A DNA stretch of 64,000 bases from an uncultured Dorea sp. (GTDB lineage Bacteria > Bacillota_A > Clostridia > Lachnospirales > Lachnospiraceae): assembly GCA_910578865.1 (NCBI GenBank), contig CAJTRM010000003.1:62001-126000 (forward strand), given 5' to 3'. The notes beneath the pieces were generated by a model. That model ran no database searches, had not been told where the DNA came from, and was given only the letters and a program-made list of their open reading frames with translations. Positions 62,800-64,000 of this stretch are shown one piece after another. How positions within the stretch are numbered: position 1 is the first letter of the stretch; every line of letters starts with the position of its first letter. Both the position numbers and the translations under genes were made by a program.

Positions 62800-64000
62800 A
62801 TGATTCATAGACCAAAATACCATTTTGTACCAGAAAAGAACTGGATGAATGACCCGAATGCGACTATTTATTTTAAAGGAGAACATCATCTGTTTTATCA
62901 GCATAATCCCGATGACTGGCATTGGGGGAACCTGCATTACGGGCATGCAGTGAGCAGAGACCTGCTGCACTGGAAACATATGCCTGTGGCGCTGGCTCCG
63001 GCCTTTGACCGGGGCGAGACACACTGCTACTCCGGCTGCAGTTATATCAATAACGGGCAGATTGAACTTTTGTACACAAGTGTAGGCGCGGGAGAACGCT
63101 GCCAGAACAGTGGGTCTCAGCAGTGGGCGGCGACGACGGAGGATGGCATATCCTGGCATCAGATTGAAGAGAATCCCGTGATGACAAATGATATGGGACC
63201 GGACGGGGCGCTGACAGAATGGAGAGATCCCTTTGTGTTTCACTGGAAGGGAAAAACGTATGCCCTTGTTGCAGGCATTGTGAAGGAGCAGTACAGTGCG
63301 GTACATATTTATGAGACAGAGGACTACAGAAACTGGCGTTATGTGAATGAATTTTTTAGAAATGCCTGTGCAAAGGAAGTCATAGAATGCCCCAATATTG
63401 TTGTGTACGGAGACAGAGTCCTGTTTCTCTATTCTATCTGGGATGTGCGGGTGCTCCACTGGTTTGTTGGAACCATCAGTGAAGAACTGAAATTAATAGC
63501 CTATAACGAAGGCTGTGTTGATTATGGTGATTTTTTTGCCTCGCAGATTTCCTTTGACGGTCAGGGCAGGACGCTGATGTGGGGATGGCTGCGGGAGGAT
63601 CCGAGGAGAGGACTTCTGACAGACGGCGAGTGGGCCGGAGTGCAGGCAATTCCAAGGGTGATTTCCATTACAGAGGACAATCGCTTTCTCCAGGAGCGTC
63701 TTCCTGAATTTGAGACCATCAGAAGGACAGAAGAAAAAATAGAGCTTAAGGATTTCACCGGAAGAAGGTATGCACAGACTGAGTCTGTGAGCGCAGAGAT
63801 CACGACGGCCGTGTACTCAGAACATGTATTTTCTATCCGCCTGCTGGAGGATGAGGAGTCTGAGGAATATACGGATATCATCTTTAATCCCAGAGAAGGC
63901 ACGTACTACGCACCCATGGAGGAGAGCAGTCTGCTTGACAGCGTGGATAAAAGGCCGATTCTGGGGTATTTCCCAAGGAGCGGGGACGGCGCCGTCCACA
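62800..64000 (+). CDS. GH32 fructosidase (sucrose-6-phosphate hydrolase/fructan hydrolase type), 3' end outside window
   Basis: The frame is open from the ATG at 62800 to the window end (400 residues seen of a usual ~480-500). GH32 catalytic residues are all visible: nucleophile Asp18 in NWMNDPN, transition-state Asp143 in WRDP, and acid/base Glu196 in ECPN. No signal peptide, so it acts inside the cell on imported beta-fructosides. As last gene after the ABC importer it defines the locus as a fructo-oligosaccharide or sucrose-type system. Confidence 0.93.
   Translation, partial: MIHRPKYHFVPEKNWMNDPNATIYFKGEHHLFYQHNPDDWHWGNLHYGHAVSRDLLHWKHMPVALAPAFDRGETHCYSGCSYINNGQIELLYTSVGAGERCQNSGSQQWAATTEDGISWHQIEENPVMTNDMGPDGALTEWRDPFVFHWKGKTYALVAGIVKEQYSAVHIYETEDYRNWRYVNEFFRNACAKEVIECPNIVVYGDRVLFLYSIWDVRVLHWFVGTISEELKLIAYNEGCVDYGDFFASQISFDGQGRTLMWGWLREDPRRGLLTDGEWAGVQAIPRVISITEDNRFLQERLPEFETIRRTEEKIELKDFTGRRYAQTESVSAEITTAVYSEHVFSIRLLEDEESEEYTDIIFNPREGTYYAPMEESSLLDSVDKRPILGYFPRSGDGAVH

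Noticed and set aside
1..64000. CRISPR arrays, rRNA or tRNA genes, prophage or integrase modules
   Set aside because: No regularly spaced repeats, rRNA segments, tRNA cloverleaf with CCA-adjacent T-loop, or phage structural/integrase genes were recognised on either strand.

Overview
The window looks like chromosomal DNA of an anaerobic Firmicute, most probably a Lachnospiraceae member (gut Clostridia). The support is: moderate G+C with AGGAGG-type ribosome binding sites, a T-box-controlled metG, meso-diaminopimelate dehydrogenase, CUT1 sugar ABC operons under LacI repressors, a sigma-54 catabolic operon, and gene families typical of that group. This is inference from gene content; no rRNA, tRNA or CRISPR array was seen.

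Layout. (1) 1-7003: a catabolic-looking cluster of unknown substrate: PfkB kinase (cut by the window edge), BtpA/SgcQ-type TIM barrel, three TrpA-like TIM barrels, a GntR/UTRA repressor, two isochorismatase-fold proteins (one with its whole catalytic triad replaced) and an iron alcohol dehydrogenase. (2) 7084-12317: a TnpW-like mobile-element remnant, a decayed DUF1016 nuclease gene, an orphan JetD-like (Wadjet) protein, glutamate racemase, a Uma2 nuclease-fold protein and an MBL-fold hydrolase. (3) 12340-22066: glycerate kinase and a class V aminotransferase on the minus strand; LysR regulator, 5-oxoprolinase PxpB/PxpC, D-2-hydroxyacid dehydrogenase, PxpA and two transporters on the plus strand. 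(4) 22079-26164: a DUF885 peptidase-like protein, then an AT-rich two-gene unit (small unknown protein plus HD phosphohydrolase) behind its own promoter and a terminator-like leader.

(5) 26182-34431: housekeeping block: T-box leader and metG, ddh, tatD, DUF4230 protein, rsmA, citrate synthase, an alpha/beta hydrolase. (6) 34492-40665: an accessory zone rich in broken genes. It holds a tocopherol-cyclase-like pseudogene, a TPR histidine kinase + stand-alone receiver + frameshifted PIN nuclease operon (the most interesting unit; it resembles the kinase/receiver half of Detocs defence systems), an XRE regulator, an orphan small protein, a LysR fragment and a frameshifted acetyltransferase.

(7) 40810-53280: a divergent sugar locus around a LacI repressor. 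The minus strand carries an alcohol dehydrogenase, two Gfo/Idh/MocA oxidoreductases, a sugar-phosphate isomerase and a DapA-type lyase. The plus strand carries an ABC importer, a GH78 alpha-L-rhamnosidase and an isomerase. LacI-type palindromes lie on both sides of the divergent region. (8) 53504-58258: a sigma-54 promoter, a deleted DUF401-type permease, a C_GCAxxG_C_C protein, dihydropyrimidinase and a frameshifted sigma-54 activator. (9) 58417-64000: a second LacI-ABC importer operon ending in a GH32 fructosidase that runs off the window.

Eight genes or gene remnants carry frameshifts, nonsense codons or truncations. This indicates either real decay of accessory functions or, for the single-base cases, base-call errors that reads would settle.
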